Counted from the first letter of the stretch, positions 31,576-41,492 are shown. The stretch is DNA of 64,000 nucleotides from Kribbella soli (GCF_004331345.1 NZ_SJJZ01000002.1:1302001-1366000); one strand, 5' to 3'. Numbers and translations are program-made. The notes: generated by a model not told the origin, from the sequence alone.

Positions 31576-32601
31576 GTGGTCACGATCGCCGACGTCGCGC
31601 GGCACGCCGGGGTTGCGGCCAGCACGGTCTCGTACGTGCTCAGTGGCAAGCGGACGATCTCGACCGACACCCGGGAGCGCGTGCAGCGCAGCGTCCGCGC
31701 ACTCGGCTACCGCCCGAACGCGAGCGCCCGCGCCCTGGCCAGCCAACGGTCCAACGTGCTCGCGCTGGTGATCCCGCTCCGCACCGGCATGCACGTCCCG
31801 GTGATGATGCAGTTCGCCGCCGCGGTCGTGACCACGGCCCGCCGGTACGACCACGACGTACTGCTGCTGACCGCCGACGAAGGGCCGGAAGGTCTCGAGC
31901 GGGTCGCGCAGAGCTCGCTCGTGGACGCACTCGTGGTCATGGACATCGAGCTCGCCGACGAACGGGTCCCGGTCCTCCGGGAGCTGCCGATGCCCTCGGT
32001 GCTGATCGGTTACCCGGACGACGCCGACGGACTCACCTGTATCGACCTGGACTTCGTGGCGGCCGGCGCGCACTGTGTCGACCACCTGGCCGACCTCGGC
32101 CACCGCTCGCTGGCCCTGCTCGGGACGCCGTCCGCGGTGTACGAACGGCAGACGGGCTTCGCGCAACGGACGCTGACCGGTTTCGCGGACGCCGCCGAAC
32201 GACGCGGCGTGGTCGGCGTCGAGACGCCCTGTGAGCACACGTTCGACGCCATCCTGCACACGGTGCGTGAGCTGCTCGACGAGCACCCGGACATCACCGG
32301 CCTGGTGGTGCAGAACGAGCCGATCATCGGACCGCTCCTGGACGTCCTGCGCCGGCTCGGCCGCCGGGTCCCCGACGACATGTCGCTGGTGGCGATCTGC
32401 GCGGACGACGTCGCCGAGCGGCAGGTTCCGCAGTTGTCGTCGGTCTCGATCCCGGCGGAGCGCATCGGCGACCAGGCGGTCGAGTCGCTGATCACGAAGC
32501 TCGAGGGCGGCGACGTACCGGCGTTGACCCTGCTGCCACCGGCGCTGACGGCCCGCGAGAGCAGCTGCCAGGCGCCTCACCGCGATCTCACCACCGCGTA
32601 G
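31576..32601 (+). CDS. LacI-family transcriptional regulator of the xyloglucan locus
   Basis: 341 residues from a GTG start with AGGGG upstream. The N-terminal helix-turn-helix is TIADVARHAGVAASTVSYVL (residues 3-22), followed by the hinge helix region RPNASARALAS. The periplasmic-binding-like effector domain follows from about residue 60. A LacI-type palindrome in front of its own gene suggests autoregulation, and identical sites precede GH3 and GH31 genes, so it is the probable regulator of that set. The inducer would be a xyloglucan-derived sugar; this is inferred. Its last 25 bases overlap the convergent beta-galactosidase gene. Confidence 0.9.
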   Translation: MVTIADVARHAGVAASTVSYVLSGKRTISTDTRERVQRSVRALGYRPNASARALASQRSNVLALVIPLRTGMHVPVMMQFAAAVVTTARRYDHDVLLLTADEGPEGLERVAQSSLVDALVVMDIELADERVPVLRELPMPSVLIGYPDDADGLTCIDLDFVAAGAHCVDHLADLGHRSLALLGTPSAVYERQTGFAQRTLTGFADAAERRGVVGVETPCEHTFDAILHTVRELLDEHPDITGLVVQNEPIIGPLLDVLRRLGRRVPDDMSLVAICADDVAERQVPQLSSVSIPAERIGDQAVESLITKLEGGDVPALTLLPPALTARESSCQAPHRDLTTA

Positions 32602-34484
32602 CCACCAGGCGGCAACGGCAGCTCGCCGACGACCAGCTCGCTCCCATCGGCCGGTACGGCGACCTGCGTGTCACCGTGGTTGATCAGGAACGTCCACGTG
32701 GTGTCGCCGGCCCGGCGCCGTACCGTCTCGATCGGCGACGTCGACCGGCCCAGCAACCTCGCGGCGGTCTCGTCGTCCACCTCGGTCGACACGTACCAGG
32801 CGACACCCGCGCCGAACTCGTGACGCGTGATCGCGGGCTTGCCGTCCAGCACGCCACCGGCGTACCGATCGATCACCTCCGCGGACACGGCCTGGACGTC
32901 CTCGCTCCACACCCGCCCGCACCCACCGGACGACAAGGCGATCTCGCCGTCGATCGGCAGCGGGTGGAACCCCTCCACCCGGACGCCGAGAAGGTCCGTG
33001 AACGCCCCCGGATACCCTCCGAGCCGAACCCGCAGCTCGGGATCCACGATCCCGCTGAAGTACCCGACCACCAGGTGTCCGCCACCTTCGACATACGCGG
33101 TGAGCGCTGCTGCGGATTCGTCGCTGACCAGATACAGGCTGGGGACGACAACTGTCGTGTACGACGAGAGATCCGCGGTGGGCGACGCGAAGTCGACCGT
33201 CACGCCGGCACGCCAGAAGTGCCGGTGCGCGGATCGTGCCGCGGTCAGGTAGTCCAACGCCGACGACGGCAGGTGGGTACCCTGCATCGCCCACCAGCAC
33301 TCGACGTCCCAAAGGATCGCGACCTCGGCCTCGACGGTGCTCTCGGCAACTTCAGCCAACTGCGGCAGCACCGCGCCGAGCTCCGCGACTTCGGTGAAGA
33401 TCCGGCTGTCCGGCCCGGCATGCGGGACCATCGCCGAGTGGTACATCTCGGACCCGCCGCGCGACGCCCGCCACTGGAAGAACAACGCACCCTGCGAGCC
33501 TCGCGCGATGTGCGACAAACTGTGCCGTGCCATCCGGCCCGGCTCTTTCGCCTGCAACCGGCGTCCGTCGTTGAGCGTTCCGGCCGCCTGCTCCATCAGC
33601 AGCCACGGCCTGCCCCCGGCCCACGACCGGGCCAGGTCCGCGGCGAAAGCCGTCTGCTCCTCCGCACCGGTCCCGGTCTGATCCGGATAGTTGTCGATGG
33701 CCACGATATCGACCGCCTCGGCCCACTGGGCGTGATTCACCGGCACCCAACCGCCGAAGACGAAGTTCGTCGTGATCGGCAGCTCCGATAACGTCCGCAG
33801 TTCGGCCTTCTGCTCGAGGAACGCCGCCAGCAACTCGTCCGACCAGAACCGCCGGTAGTCCAGGAACTGGGTCGGATTCACCAGATACTGCGTTTTCCGC
33901 GGTGGCTCGATGTCCGTCCAGTCGGCGTACCCCTGGCTCCAGAAGGCGGTCGTCCACGCGGCGTTGAGCCGGTCCAGGTCGCCGTACCGCTCCCGGAGCC
34001 ACCCGCGAAAACGTTCCGCTGCGAGCGAGCAGTGACACGTGGACCCGTACTCGTTGTGCACGTGCCACATCGCGAGGGCCGGGTGATCGTGATACCGCTC
34101 GGCCAGCATCCGCGCGATCCCCCGTGCGGCGTCCCGGTACGCCGGCGCGCACGCGCAGTACGTGTCCCGGCTGCCGTGGGTCAGGCGTACGCCGTCCGCT
34201 GTGACCGGCATCGCCTCCGGGTGCAACCGACTGAACCACGGCGGCGGTGATGCGGTCGGGGTGGCCAGGTCGACGCTGACGCCACCGTCGTGCAGCAGGT
34301 CGAGCACCTGGTCGAGCCAGCCGAACTCGTACTGCCCCGGCGTGGGCTCCAGCGACGACCACGAGAACACCCCGACGGTCACCAGGTTCACGCCGGCCTG
34401 CCGCATGAGGGCGACGTCTTCCTTCCACACCCCCGGATCCCACTGCTCGGGGTTGTAGTCGCCGCCGTACCAGAGTCGTCTCAT
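32577..34484 (-). CDS. GH42 beta-galactosidase, cytoplasmic
   Basis: 635 residues, no signal peptide. GH42 features: YGGDYNPEQW at the N-terminus, acid/base Glu145 in WHVHNEYG, nucleophile Glu298 in LLMEQAAG, and the zinc-site cysteines Cys110, Cys112, Cys150 and Cys152. The trimerisation domain and a small C-terminal beta domain complete it. In this context it would remove galactose from imported xyloglucan oligosaccharides. The ATG overlaps the stop of the GH74 gene (34481-34484), so it is the last gene of the importer operon. Confidence 0.94.
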   Translation of the reverse strand: MRRLWYGGDYNPEQWDPGVWKEDVALMRQAGVNLVTVGVFSWSSLEPTPGQYEFGWLDQVLDLLHDGGVSVDLATPTASPPPWFSRLHPEAMPVTADGVRLTHGSRDTYCACAPAYRDAARGIARMLAERYHDHPALAMWHVHNEYGSTCHCSLAAERFRGWLRERYGDLDRLNAAWTTAFWSQGYADWTDIEPPRKTQYLVNPTQFLDYRRFWSDELLAAFLEQKAELRTLSELPITTNFVFGGWVPVNHAQWAEAVDIVAIDNYPDQTGTGAEEQTAFAADLARSWAGGRPWLLMEQAAGTLNDGRRLQAKEPGRMARHSLSHIARGSQGALFFQWRASRGGSEMYHSAMVPHAGPDSRIFTEVAELGAVLPQLAEVAESTVEAEVAILWDVECWWAMQGTHLPSSALDYLTAARSAHRHFWRAGVTVDFASPTADLSSYTTVVVPSLYLVSDESAAALTAYVEGGGHLVVGYFSGIVDPELRVRLGGYPGAFTDLLGVRVEGFHPLPIDGEIALSSGGCGRVWSEDVQAVSAEVIDRYAGGVLDGKPAITRHEFGAGVAWYVSTEVDDETAARLLGRSTSPIETVRRRAGDTTWTFLINHGDTQVAVPADGSELVVGELPLPPGGYAVVRSR

Positions 34485-36649
34485 ACCGGCTCACCGTAGG
34501 GGATCCCGAATCCGTTCGTGGACAGGTACACCCGCCCGTAGACCCGCGGATCACCAGCGATCGCGTCACCGGTGGAGGCGTACTGGTGCCGGTCGTCGTT
34601 CACGCGCACCCAGGAGGCGCCACTGTCGTCCGACCGGTAGATCCCGCGGACGCCGTCGACCTTCCCGGACGTGTACGCGGCCATCTCCCGGCGTCGCGGC
34701 GCGGCCTTGCCGAAGCCGATGGTGTACGCCTCCTCGATCGTTGTCACGGGTAAGTACGTCGACCCGCGATCGACCGATCGGTACAGCCCACCGGCGCCGG
34801 CCGCGAGCCAGCAGTGTCCGGCCTGATCCAGCACGGTCTCGAGCTTTCCGGCGCCCGTCGGCAGACCGGTTGCCGTCGCCGTGAAGGCGGCGCCTCCGTT
34901 CGTGCTCACGTACGCCGTACCGGTCGCCGGATCGAACCCGTAGAAGACGCTCCCGTCGACCCGATCGCCGACGATCACCGATCCGGCAGGCAGACCGGCG
35001 ACGGCGATCCAGGTCGCTCCGCGGTCACGTGAGTAGTGCGCGAGGACATCACCCGGTGCCCAGACGATCGTTCGTGCGTCGGCGCCGACCGCGACGCGAC
35101 CCGGCTGCGTCATACCGGGCGGCTCGCCAGCGAACGGCTGCCAACTGCTCCCGGCATCGGTCGAGTACGCGCCCCGCTCGCCGGCGTTCGCGTTCGCCAG
35201 CCGGACGACGAATCCGGGCGCGAATGCCGCGTAGTCCAGACTCGGCGACGTCCCACTGACCGGATTCGCCGCCTGCCCATCCGGAGGTACGACGTCCAAC
35301 CGGTCGTGCCGGTAGACCCCGATGTCCCCGAGCGCGCTGATCAACGGCGGACCCCACGGCGGACTGATCAGATCGAGGACGGCCGTCTCCTCGAGTCCCT
35401 GCGCGCGGACCGACCAGTGCGTACTGCGGCCCGCCTCCGCCCCGGTCACGTCGTCGGTGCCGAAGATCGTCGCACCGGTCACGTACAGGACCTTGTCCGA
35501 GTCGAACGGATCGATCGAGATGTCACCGATCATCCAGCCGAGCTTCGCGGTGCCGTGGAAGTCCAGGTACGGCGCTCCGGACGTGTCGAGCACGATCCGC
35601 TCGCCGATGGAATGCCAGGTCCGGCCGCCGTCGACGGACCGGAAGATGTCGTCCACCGGACCCCACCGGCTCATCGTCGACACCATCACCGTGCCGGGCT
35701 TGCGCGGGTCGGTGGCGAGACCGCCGTACCCGAATCCGGCTTCGCCACCCGTGTTCGGTCGCAGCGGAGTGATGTCGGTCCATTCGCCGGTCGCGGTGTT
35801 CAGCTTGTGGACGGCGCCGTCGTACATCTCGTACGGCCCGGGGAGATCGCCGTACGTGACGTAGAGGTTGCCGTCGGCCCCCAATTCGCCGTGATGGGGC
35901 AACAGCCCGGTCGGCTGCCCGGGGACCGTCGCCCAGGTGCGGCCCGCATCGGTGCTGCGGTAGAGCGGGTTCACCGGATCCGCGACGCCGGCGTAGATCG
36001 TGCCGTCGCGCCGGTCGAAGAAGACGAAACCGATGCCGATGCCGGGGTTCCCGGTCACCGGGAAACCGTCCACCCGGGACCAGGTCACGCCGCGATCGCC
36101 GCTACGCCACAGCCCCTGATTGCGGGTACCGAACAGCAGCACGCGGCCGTCGCGGGGGTCGACGACGAGTCGCTCGCCCATCGAGCGGCCGGGCTCGTTG
36201 CCGCCGAGCTTGAACGGCAGGTCGGTGCGCTCGAAGGTCCGTCCCTGATCGCACGACCGCAGGATCGCACCGTTGATCGGCGACCACTCGTTGGTGTAGG
36301 TGCCGACCGCGAGATACAGCCGTTGCGGATCCTCCGGATCGAGCGCGAGACTCTCGACCCCGGTCCAGTTCCACTCGTCCCAGCCGATCCAGTGCAGCAA
36401 CTGCACCCAGCGCCCGGTGCGGTTGTCGAACCGCACGGCTCCGCCGATGTCGGTCCGCGCGTACACCAGACCGCGCTTCCCCGGATGGTGGACGATCCCG
36501 GTGACGAAGCCGCCCCCGACGATCTCCACGTTCCGCCACCGGTAGCGGCCCGCCGCGGCTGCGCCCGCTGCCGATGCGGTCGTCGTCGACGCCGCGGCCA
36601 GAGCCGTACCGGTGCCGAGGGCAAGGAAATGCCGTCGTGCCAGGTTCAT
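34481..36649 (-). CDS. GH74 xyloglucanase with Tat signal
   Basis: 722 residues. The N-terminus MNLARRHFLALGTGTALAAA is a twin-arginine signal, so the enzyme is exported folded. The rest is the tandem seven-bladed beta-propeller of GH74 with repeated Asp-box-like turns (RSTDAGRTW, RSVDGGRTW, RSDDSGASW). The two catalytic Asp positions are Asp67 in YARTDIGGAV and Asp376 in IGDISIDPFDSD. It cuts the xyloglucan backbone. No binding module is attached. It lies 7 bp after the second permease gene and overlaps the GH42 gene, which ties extracellular cutting to import and debranching. Confidence 0.94.
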   Translation of the reverse strand: MNLARRHFLALGTGTALAAASTTTASAAGAAAAGRYRWRNVEIVGGGFVTGIVHHPGKRGLVYARTDIGGAVRFDNRTGRWVQLLHWIGWDEWNWTGVESLALDPEDPQRLYLAVGTYTNEWSPINGAILRSCDQGRTFERTDLPFKLGGNEPGRSMGERLVVDPRDGRVLLFGTRNQGLWRSGDRGVTWSRVDGFPVTGNPGIGIGFVFFDRRDGTIYAGVADPVNPLYRSTDAGRTWATVPGQPTGLLPHHGELGADGNLYVTYGDLPGPYEMYDGAVHKLNTATGEWTDITPLRPNTGGEAGFGYGGLATDPRKPGTVMVSTMSRWGPVDDIFRSVDGGRTWHSIGERIVLDTSGAPYLDFHGTAKLGWMIGDISIDPFDSDKVLYVTGATIFGTDDVTGAEAGRSTHWSVRAQGLEETAVLDLISPPWGPPLISALGDIGVYRHDRLDVVPPDGQAANPVSGTSPSLDYAAFAPGFVVRLANANAGERGAYSTDAGSSWQPFAGEPPGMTQPGRVAVGADARTIVWAPGDVLAHYSRDRGATWIAVAGLPAGSVIVGDRVDGSVFYGFDPATGTAYVSTNGGAAFTATATGLPTGAGKLETVLDQAGHCWLAAGAGGLYRSVDRGSTYLPVTTIEEAYTIGFGKAAPRRREMAAYTSGKVDGVRGIYRSDDSGASWVRVNDDRHQYASTGDAIAGDPRVYGRVYLSTNGFGIPYGEPV

Positions 36650-36656
36650 CGTGACC

Positions 36657-37559
36657 TCATCCCTTCACCGCGCCGATGATGACGCCCTTCTGGAAGTGCC
36701 GCTGGATGAACGGGTAGACCAGCAGGACCGGCACGATCGCGATCACCACGATCGCCATCTTGATCGCCAGACCGGGCGCCGGTGACAGGCCCGCGATGCC
36801 GGTCGCCACTCCGCCTGCACCCGTCGGCAGCGGCTGCTGCTGCACGATGTAGGTCCGCAACACCATCTGCAGCGGCCACTTGCTGTTGTCGTTGATGTAC
36901 AGCAACGCGTTGAAGAACGCGTTCCAGTAGCCGACCGCGTAGAACAGCCCGACCACGGCGACCACGGCCTTCGACAACGGCAGCACGATCCGCCGCAGGA
37001 TCGCGAACTCGCCGGCCCCGTCGATCCGGGCACTGTCGATCAGCTCACTCGGGATGCCCATGAAGAACGACCGCATCACGATCAGGTTGAACGCCGAGAT
37101 CGCGGCCGGCAGGATCAGCGACGCGTAGTGGTCGATCAGCCCGAGCGCGTTGACCACGAGATAGCTCGGGATGATGCCCGGCCCGAACAGGAACGTGAGC
37201 AGCACGATGAACAGCAGCGGCCGGTGGAACAACGATCCCGGCCGCGACAGCCCGTACGCCGCGAGCACGGTGATCCCGAGGCTGAACGCCGTACCGATCA
37301 CGGTGATCCCGACGCTGATCAGCAGCGCCTTCGTCACCACTCCGCCGGACAGCAACTGCACGTACGCCGCCAGGGTCAGCTCCCGTGGTACGACGACCAG
37401 TCCACCGGCCCGGGTCACCGCCTCGGTCGTGGACAGGCTCGTCACCACCACGACGTACAACGGGAACGCGACTGCCAACGCGATCAACGCCAGCACCACC
37501 GGCTTCCCGAACCGCCCGACCGGAGTCGGTTCTTCCTCCCAGACAGCTCGTGCACTCAT
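36657..37559 (-). CDS. ABC sugar transporter permease, LplC-like (xyloglucan locus)
   Basis: 300 residues, six membrane segments. The EAA loop variant SELIDSARIDGAGEFAILRR lies near residue 175; the first position is S rather than EA, a common change in this group. The C-terminus KGVIIGAVKG is standard. The start overlaps the stop of the upstream permease gene by four bases. Partner of the LplB-like protein; substrate inferred as xyloglucan oligosaccharide from the flanking GH74 and GH42 genes. No ATPase gene is found in the locus. Confidence 0.92.
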   Translation of the reverse strand: MSARAVWEEEPTPVGRFGKPVVLALIALAVAFPLYVVVVTSLSTTEAVTRAGGLVVVPRELTLAAYVQLLSGGVVTKALLISVGITVIGTAFSLGITVLAAYGLSRPGSLFHRPLLFIVLLTFLFGPGIIPSYLVVNALGLIDHYASLILPAAISAFNLIVMRSFFMGIPSELIDSARIDGAGEFAILRRIVLPLSKAVVAVVGLFYAVGYWNAFFNALLYINDNSKWPLQMVLRTYIVQQQPLPTGAGGVATGIAGLSPAPGLAIKMAIVVIAIVPVLLVYPFIQRHFQKGVIIGAVKG

Positions 37560-38527
37560 GACTTGGAATACACCCCCTGCTCGCCCACCATGTGGGCGAA
37601 TCGGTTGGCCACCAGGACGAGGACGAGGCCTACGACGCCCTTGAAGAGGCCGGCCGCGGCGCCGTAGCCGAAGTCGCCAACGAGCAGGCCCTGGTAGTAG
37701 ACGTACGTGTCGAGTACCTCCGCGGCGCCGCCGCCGACAGCGCTGCGCTGCAGGATGAACTGCTCGAACCCGACCGTCAGCGCGTCACCCAGTCGCAGGA
37801 TCAGCAGCAGGACGATCACCGGGCGCAGACCCGGCAGCGTGATGTGCCAAAGCCGGCGCCAGCGGTTCGCGCCGTCGGCCGCGGCGGACTCGTAGAGCTC
37901 CGGACTGATCGTCGACAGCGCCGCGAGGAACACGATCATCCCCCAGCCCGCGTCCTTCCAGACGGCTTGCGCGGTGACGAGCAGGATGAACGTGTCCGGT
38001 TTCGTCATCAGGTCGATCGCCTGGTGCCCGTGGTCGCGCAAGGTCTGGGCGAGCAGGCCGGCGCCGCCGATCATCTGCTGGAACAGCGACACGACCAGCA
38101 CCCACGAGAAGAAGTGCGGCAGGTAGACGACGCCCTGGATGAGGTTGCGGAGCTTCGACGACAGGACGCTGTTCAGCAGCAGCGCCAGGGCGATCGGGAT
38201 CGGGAAGAAGAACGCGAGCTGGACCGCGGTGATCGAGACGGTGTTCGCGACCGCCTTCCAGAACGCGGGTTCGGCGAACATCCGCTGGAAGTTCCCGAAC
38301 CCGATGAACTCGCTGCCGCGAATCCCGGCGTACGGCGAGTAGTCCTGGAAGGCGATCACGTTCCCGAGCGTCGGGAAGTAGTGGAAAACGCCCAGCAGAA
38401 CCACCACCGGCAGAACCATCACCAGCAACGGCCAGTCCCGCCGCAGCCGGTGCCGGAAAGTCATCCCGCCGGCCCGGGCCGTTCGCGCCCTGGCACCACG
38501 CACCCGCACCCTACCGACCGTTGTCAC
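37556..38527 (-). CDS. ABC sugar transporter permease, LplB-like (xyloglucan locus)
   Basis: 323 residues from a GTG that overlaps the end of the binding-protein gene by 17 bases; an ATG at 38464 is an alternative. Six membrane segments follow the basic N-terminus. The EAA loop is YESAAADGANRWRRLWHI near residue 214. FKGVVGLVLVLVANRFAHM near the C-terminus is typical for LplB-like permeases. It is the second gene of the five-gene operon binding protein, LplB, LplC, GH74, GH42. Confidence 0.92.
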   Translation of the reverse strand: MTTVGRVRVRGARARTARAGGMTFRHRLRRDWPLLVMVLPVVVLLGVFHYFPTLGNVIAFQDYSPYAGIRGSEFIGFGNFQRMFAEPAFWKAVANTVSITAVQLAFFFPIPIALALLLNSVLSSKLRNLIQGVVYLPHFFSWVLVVSLFQQMIGGAGLLAQTLRDHGHQAIDLMTKPDTFILLVTAQAVWKDAGWGMIVFLAALSTISPELYESAAADGANRWRRLWHITLPGLRPVIVLLLILRLGDALTVGFEQFILQRSAVGGGAAEVLDTYVYYQGLLVGDFGYGAAAGLFKGVVGLVLVLVANRFAHMVGEQGVYSKS

Positions 38528-40175
38528 TGAGGACCTTCGCGTAGAAGTCGCGGCCTTCGTTGCCGCCGTTGTCCTGCCACTGCTTGACGGCGGTCTTCAA
38601 CTCGCTGACCGGCTTGCGACCGCGGTAGATGTCCTGCAGGGCGTCGTCGAACGGCTGGTTCAGCGCCGCCATCTTGGCCGGCTGCTCGACCCGGATCCCG
38701 TCGAACAGGTTCTTCTCACGCACCTTGGCCGCGGTGTTCTGCCAGGCGCTCATCGACTCGACGTACCCCGGGTACTCGCTCTCGGTGATCGCCGTCGGAC
38801 GGCCGCCCAGGAAGATGTAGGTCTGCGAGACCTCCTTCTGTCCCAGGGCGGTGAGCTTCGGGGCACCGGACGGCTGCTTCGTGTAGTGCTTGCCCTCGAC
38901 ACCGTAGTTGTAGAGCACGTACTCCTCGGTCCCGAACGGCGCCGCCGTGTAGTTCAGCACGCCGAGCAACTCCTTGACGCGCTCCTCGCCGAGCCCCTTC
39001 TTCACGAAGGTGAAGATGCCGGCGGGATCGCCGGCCCACGTGATCGGCGTACCTCCGTCGTGCGCGAACGGCATCACCGGCTGCGGGTTGAACTTCGGGT
39101 TGACCGTCTGCTGCCGCTGCAGCGACTCGTGCCAGCCACCCGTCCCGTTCTGCCGGATCAGGAACTTGCCGCCCTCGAACAGCGCGTTCTCGTCCGCTCC
39201 GGCGTTCGCGACCACTTCCGGGTGCACGTATCCCGACTGGAACAGCCTCCGGATGAACGCCACCGCCTCCTCGAACTGCGGTGTCTCGATCTTGTTGACC
39301 AGCTTGCCGCTGGGGTCCTTGATCCAGCCGCCCGGCGCGCCGAACGCCCGGTGGACCTCGTCGGCGACCGAGCCGAACGCCCACCGGCCCGCCTTCGCGT
39401 CGGTCAGTTGCTTGCCCAGCGCGAGCAGGTCGTCGGCGCTCTTCGGCGGCTCCGCGCCGAGCTGGTCGAGGATGTCCTTGCGGTACATCATCATCCAGGG
39501 GAACCCCTCGGACGGGAACGGCACCGCCTTCAGCTGCGAGTTCCAGACGCCGTACGCCCAGGCCCGGGTCGGCAGGTTCGCCAGCATCGGGTACGCCGAC
39601 ACCTTGTCGCCGGCCAGGTGCGGTGTGAGGTCCTCGAACAGCTTGTCCGCGGCCTGGCCGAACCGGGTCAGGCTGGAGATGTTCCAGCCCGGGATGCAGA
39701 GCAGCTCCGGAATGTTGCCGGCTGCAAGGATCGGTCCGAGCTTGTCCCCGTAGTCGTTGCCGTTCAGGATGTTGAACTTGACCGGCGCGCCGATCCGTTC
39801 GTTGTTCGCCTCGAAGTACGAATTGCCGGCCAGCGGCGGGATCGGGCTCCACAGCGGCGTCATCGCCGTTACTTCCTTGCCGCTCGGCACCATCTTGTCC
39901 GGCACCGCCCGGCGCAGCTCGCTCGGATAGTGCGAGAAGCCCGGCGAGGCGCCGTTCTCGCCCGGCAGGTCCGGCTTGACCGATTCGTACGGGGTGTACT
40001 TCGGCAGCAGACCGGACAGCTTGTCCTCGGTCTCGGCGCGGCCCGTCGTACTGGACCCGGAACCGCCGTTCGAGCATCCGGTCAGCGTCGCCCCGCCCGC
40101 GGCCGCCGCCGCGCCGACGCCGAGCAGGGAGATGAAGGTGCGGCGGCTGGTGCCGCCGATCACTGGTCCGGTCAC
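38511..40175 (-). CDS. ABC transporter solute-binding lipoprotein with Tat signal (xyloglucan locus)
   Basis: 554 residues from GTG 40175, with GGGGAT seven bases upstream; the frame remains open for 1.2 kb further but that is the ROK gene read backwards. The signal has a twin arginine (SRRTFISLLG) and a lipobox cysteine in ATLTGCSNGG near residue 34, so it is a Tat-exported lipoprotein. The large CUT1/LplA-like binding domain follows, with WMMMYRKDILDQLG near 245. It should bind xyloglucan oligosaccharides at the cell surface. An inverted repeat resembling XylR sites lies 17-41 bases upstream. Confidence 0.9.
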   Translation of the reverse strand: MTGPVIGGTSRRTFISLLGVGAAAAAGGATLTGCSNGGSGSSTTGRAETEDKLSGLLPKYTPYESVKPDLPGENGASPGFSHYPSELRRAVPDKMVPSGKEVTAMTPLWSPIPPLAGNSYFEANNERIGAPVKFNILNGNDYGDKLGPILAAGNIPELLCIPGWNISSLTRFGQAADKLFEDLTPHLAGDKVSAYPMLANLPTRAWAYGVWNSQLKAVPFPSEGFPWMMMYRKDILDQLGAEPPKSADDLLALGKQLTDAKAGRWAFGSVADEVHRAFGAPGGWIKDPSGKLVNKIETPQFEEAVAFIRRLFQSGYVHPEVVANAGADENALFEGGKFLIRQNGTGGWHESLQRQQTVNPKFNPQPVMPFAHDGGTPITWAGDPAGIFTFVKKGLGEERVKELLGVLNYTAAPFGTEEYVLYNYGVEGKHYTKQPSGAPKLTALGQKEVSQTYIFLGGRPTAITESEYPGYVESMSAWQNTAAKVREKNLFDGIRVEQPAKMAALNQPFDDALQDIYRGRKPVSELKTAVKQWQDNGGNEGRDFYAKVLSDNGR

Positions 40176-40191
40176 GTCGCATCCCCTAGAC

Positions 40192-40216
40192 TTAGTTGGG
40201 CTAGTAGCCAAACAAA
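40192..40216. promoter_or_regulatory. ROK/XylR-like operator in front of the importer operon
   Basis: TTAGTTGGGCTA and TAGCCAAACAAA form an inverted repeat around one base, matching at 10 of 12 positions. The TTAGTT...CAAAC pattern is like operators of ROK-type XylR repressors. It overlaps the probable promoter of the binding-protein gene. A further half site (GAACTAACC, 40248-40256) lies nearer the ROK gene. Confidence 0.6.
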
Positions 40217-40298
40217 TTAACGCAGAGCCGACAGCGCGACAAGGTGTAGAACTAACCCAGACCCAAATCTCGGAAGCACAGCTCGGACGGGACGGACC

Positions 40299-41492
40299 TT
40301 GAGCACACAGACCGCGGACCACACCGACATCCGCGCCACCAACCTGGCGGCGGTGCTCGGCCACCTGCGCCGGGAAGCCCCGTGCTCGCGGGCCGCGATC
40401 GCGGCCGGGACCGGGCTGAACAAGGCGACCGTGACGAGCATTGTCGGCGACCTGCTGGAGCGCCGGCTGGTCCGCGAGACGCAGCAGACCCAGAACCACG
40501 TCGGCCGCCCGGCGACGCTGCTCGTGCTCGACGGTTCGGCGTACGCGACGATCGGGCTCGAGGTCGGCGCACGCGGTCTGACCGCGCTCGGCTGCGACGC
40601 TGCCGGCGAGCAGATCCTGCGCTGGCATCGCGCCGGACCAGGCGTCGACGCAGGCCCGGCCAAGACCATCGCCGCCGTGGTCGCGCTGGCCCGCCGGGCG
40701 ATCACGACCGTGCAGTCCTCCGGCCGTCAGGTCCTCGGCATCACGGTCGGCGTACCCGGCCTGGTCAATCGCGACGGCGCCGTCGTGCTCGCCGCCGGAC
40801 TCGGCTGGACCGACGTACCGCTGCGGGCCGAGCTCGCGGCGGCGCTCGGGCGACCCGACATCCCGGTGACGGTCGACAACGACGCGTCGCTGGGCGTGCT
40901 GGCCGAGCATCTCTACGGCCCGTACGCCGGTACGGCGAACCTCGTCCAGCTCACCGGCGACACGGGGGTCGGCGCGGGCATCATCGCCGACGGCCGCCCG
41001 CTCGCCGGGCATCTCGGGTACGTCGGCGAGATCGGGCACCTGCGCCTGGTCCCGGACGGACCGGCGTGTGGTTGCGGACGCCGCGGATGTCTCGAGGCGC
41101 TCGCCAGCCTGCCGGCGATCCTGGAGCAGGTCGACGGCAGTATCGACGACGACCCGCAGCACCAGCTCGAGACGCTGATCCGGCGCGCCGACGCCGACGA
41201 CGCCGCTGTCGCGAAGGTGCTCGCCGAGGCGGGGACCCACCTCGGCCACGGGATCGCGGCGCTGGTCAACATCCTCAATCCCGAGGTCGTACTGCTCGGC
41301 GGTGCCTACGCACTGCTCGCCGGCCACCTGGCGCCGGCCATCGACAAGGCTCTCCGTGAAGCCAGCATCGCGCCCGACGCCGGGGGCTGCACCGTCACCG
41401 CGTCGACCTTCCCGCACACCGCCACTCCCCTGGGCGCCACCGCCCACGCCCTCACCCCGCTGACCCGGGGTCGCCTCCCAGCGAGGTCTTGA
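40299..41492 (+). CDS. ROK-family transcriptional repressor, XylR-like
   Basis: 397 residues from a TTG start. The N-terminal winged helix (about residues 14-70) has SRAAIAAGTGLNKATVTSIV. The ROK domain shows TGDTGVGAGII, the zinc-site His247 and cysteines 257, 259 and 264 in CGCGRRGC, and LGGAYALL near the end. ROK regulators of this group respond to xylose or glucose. It is divergent from the importer operon with an operator-like repeat in between, so it probably represses the importer and perhaps itself. It ends 118 bp before the GH3 gene, which has LacI-type sites instead. Confidence 0.9.
   Translation: MSTQTADHTDIRATNLAAVLGHLRREAPCSRAAIAAGTGLNKATVTSIVGDLLERRLVRETQQTQNHVGRPATLLVLDGSAYATIGLEVGARGLTALGCDAAGEQILRWHRAGPGVDAGPAKTIAAVVALARRAITTVQSSGRQVLGITVGVPGLVNRDGAVVLAAGLGWTDVPLRAELAAALGRPDIPVTVDNDASLGVLAEHLYGPYAGTANLVQLTGDTGVGAGIIADGRPLAGHLGYVGEIGHLRLVPDGPACGCGRRGCLEALASLPAILEQVDGSIDDDPQHQLETLIRRADADDAAVAKVLAEAGTHLGHGIAALVNILNPEVVLLGGAYALLAGHLAPAIDKALREASIAPDAGGCTVTASTFPHTATPLGATAHALTPLTRGRLPARS

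Noticed and set aside
40176..41447. A minus-strand gene of 1.2 kb in front of the xyloglucan binding protein
   Set aside because: It is antisense to the ROK gene, has a low-complexity Arg/Asp/Val composition and no family features.
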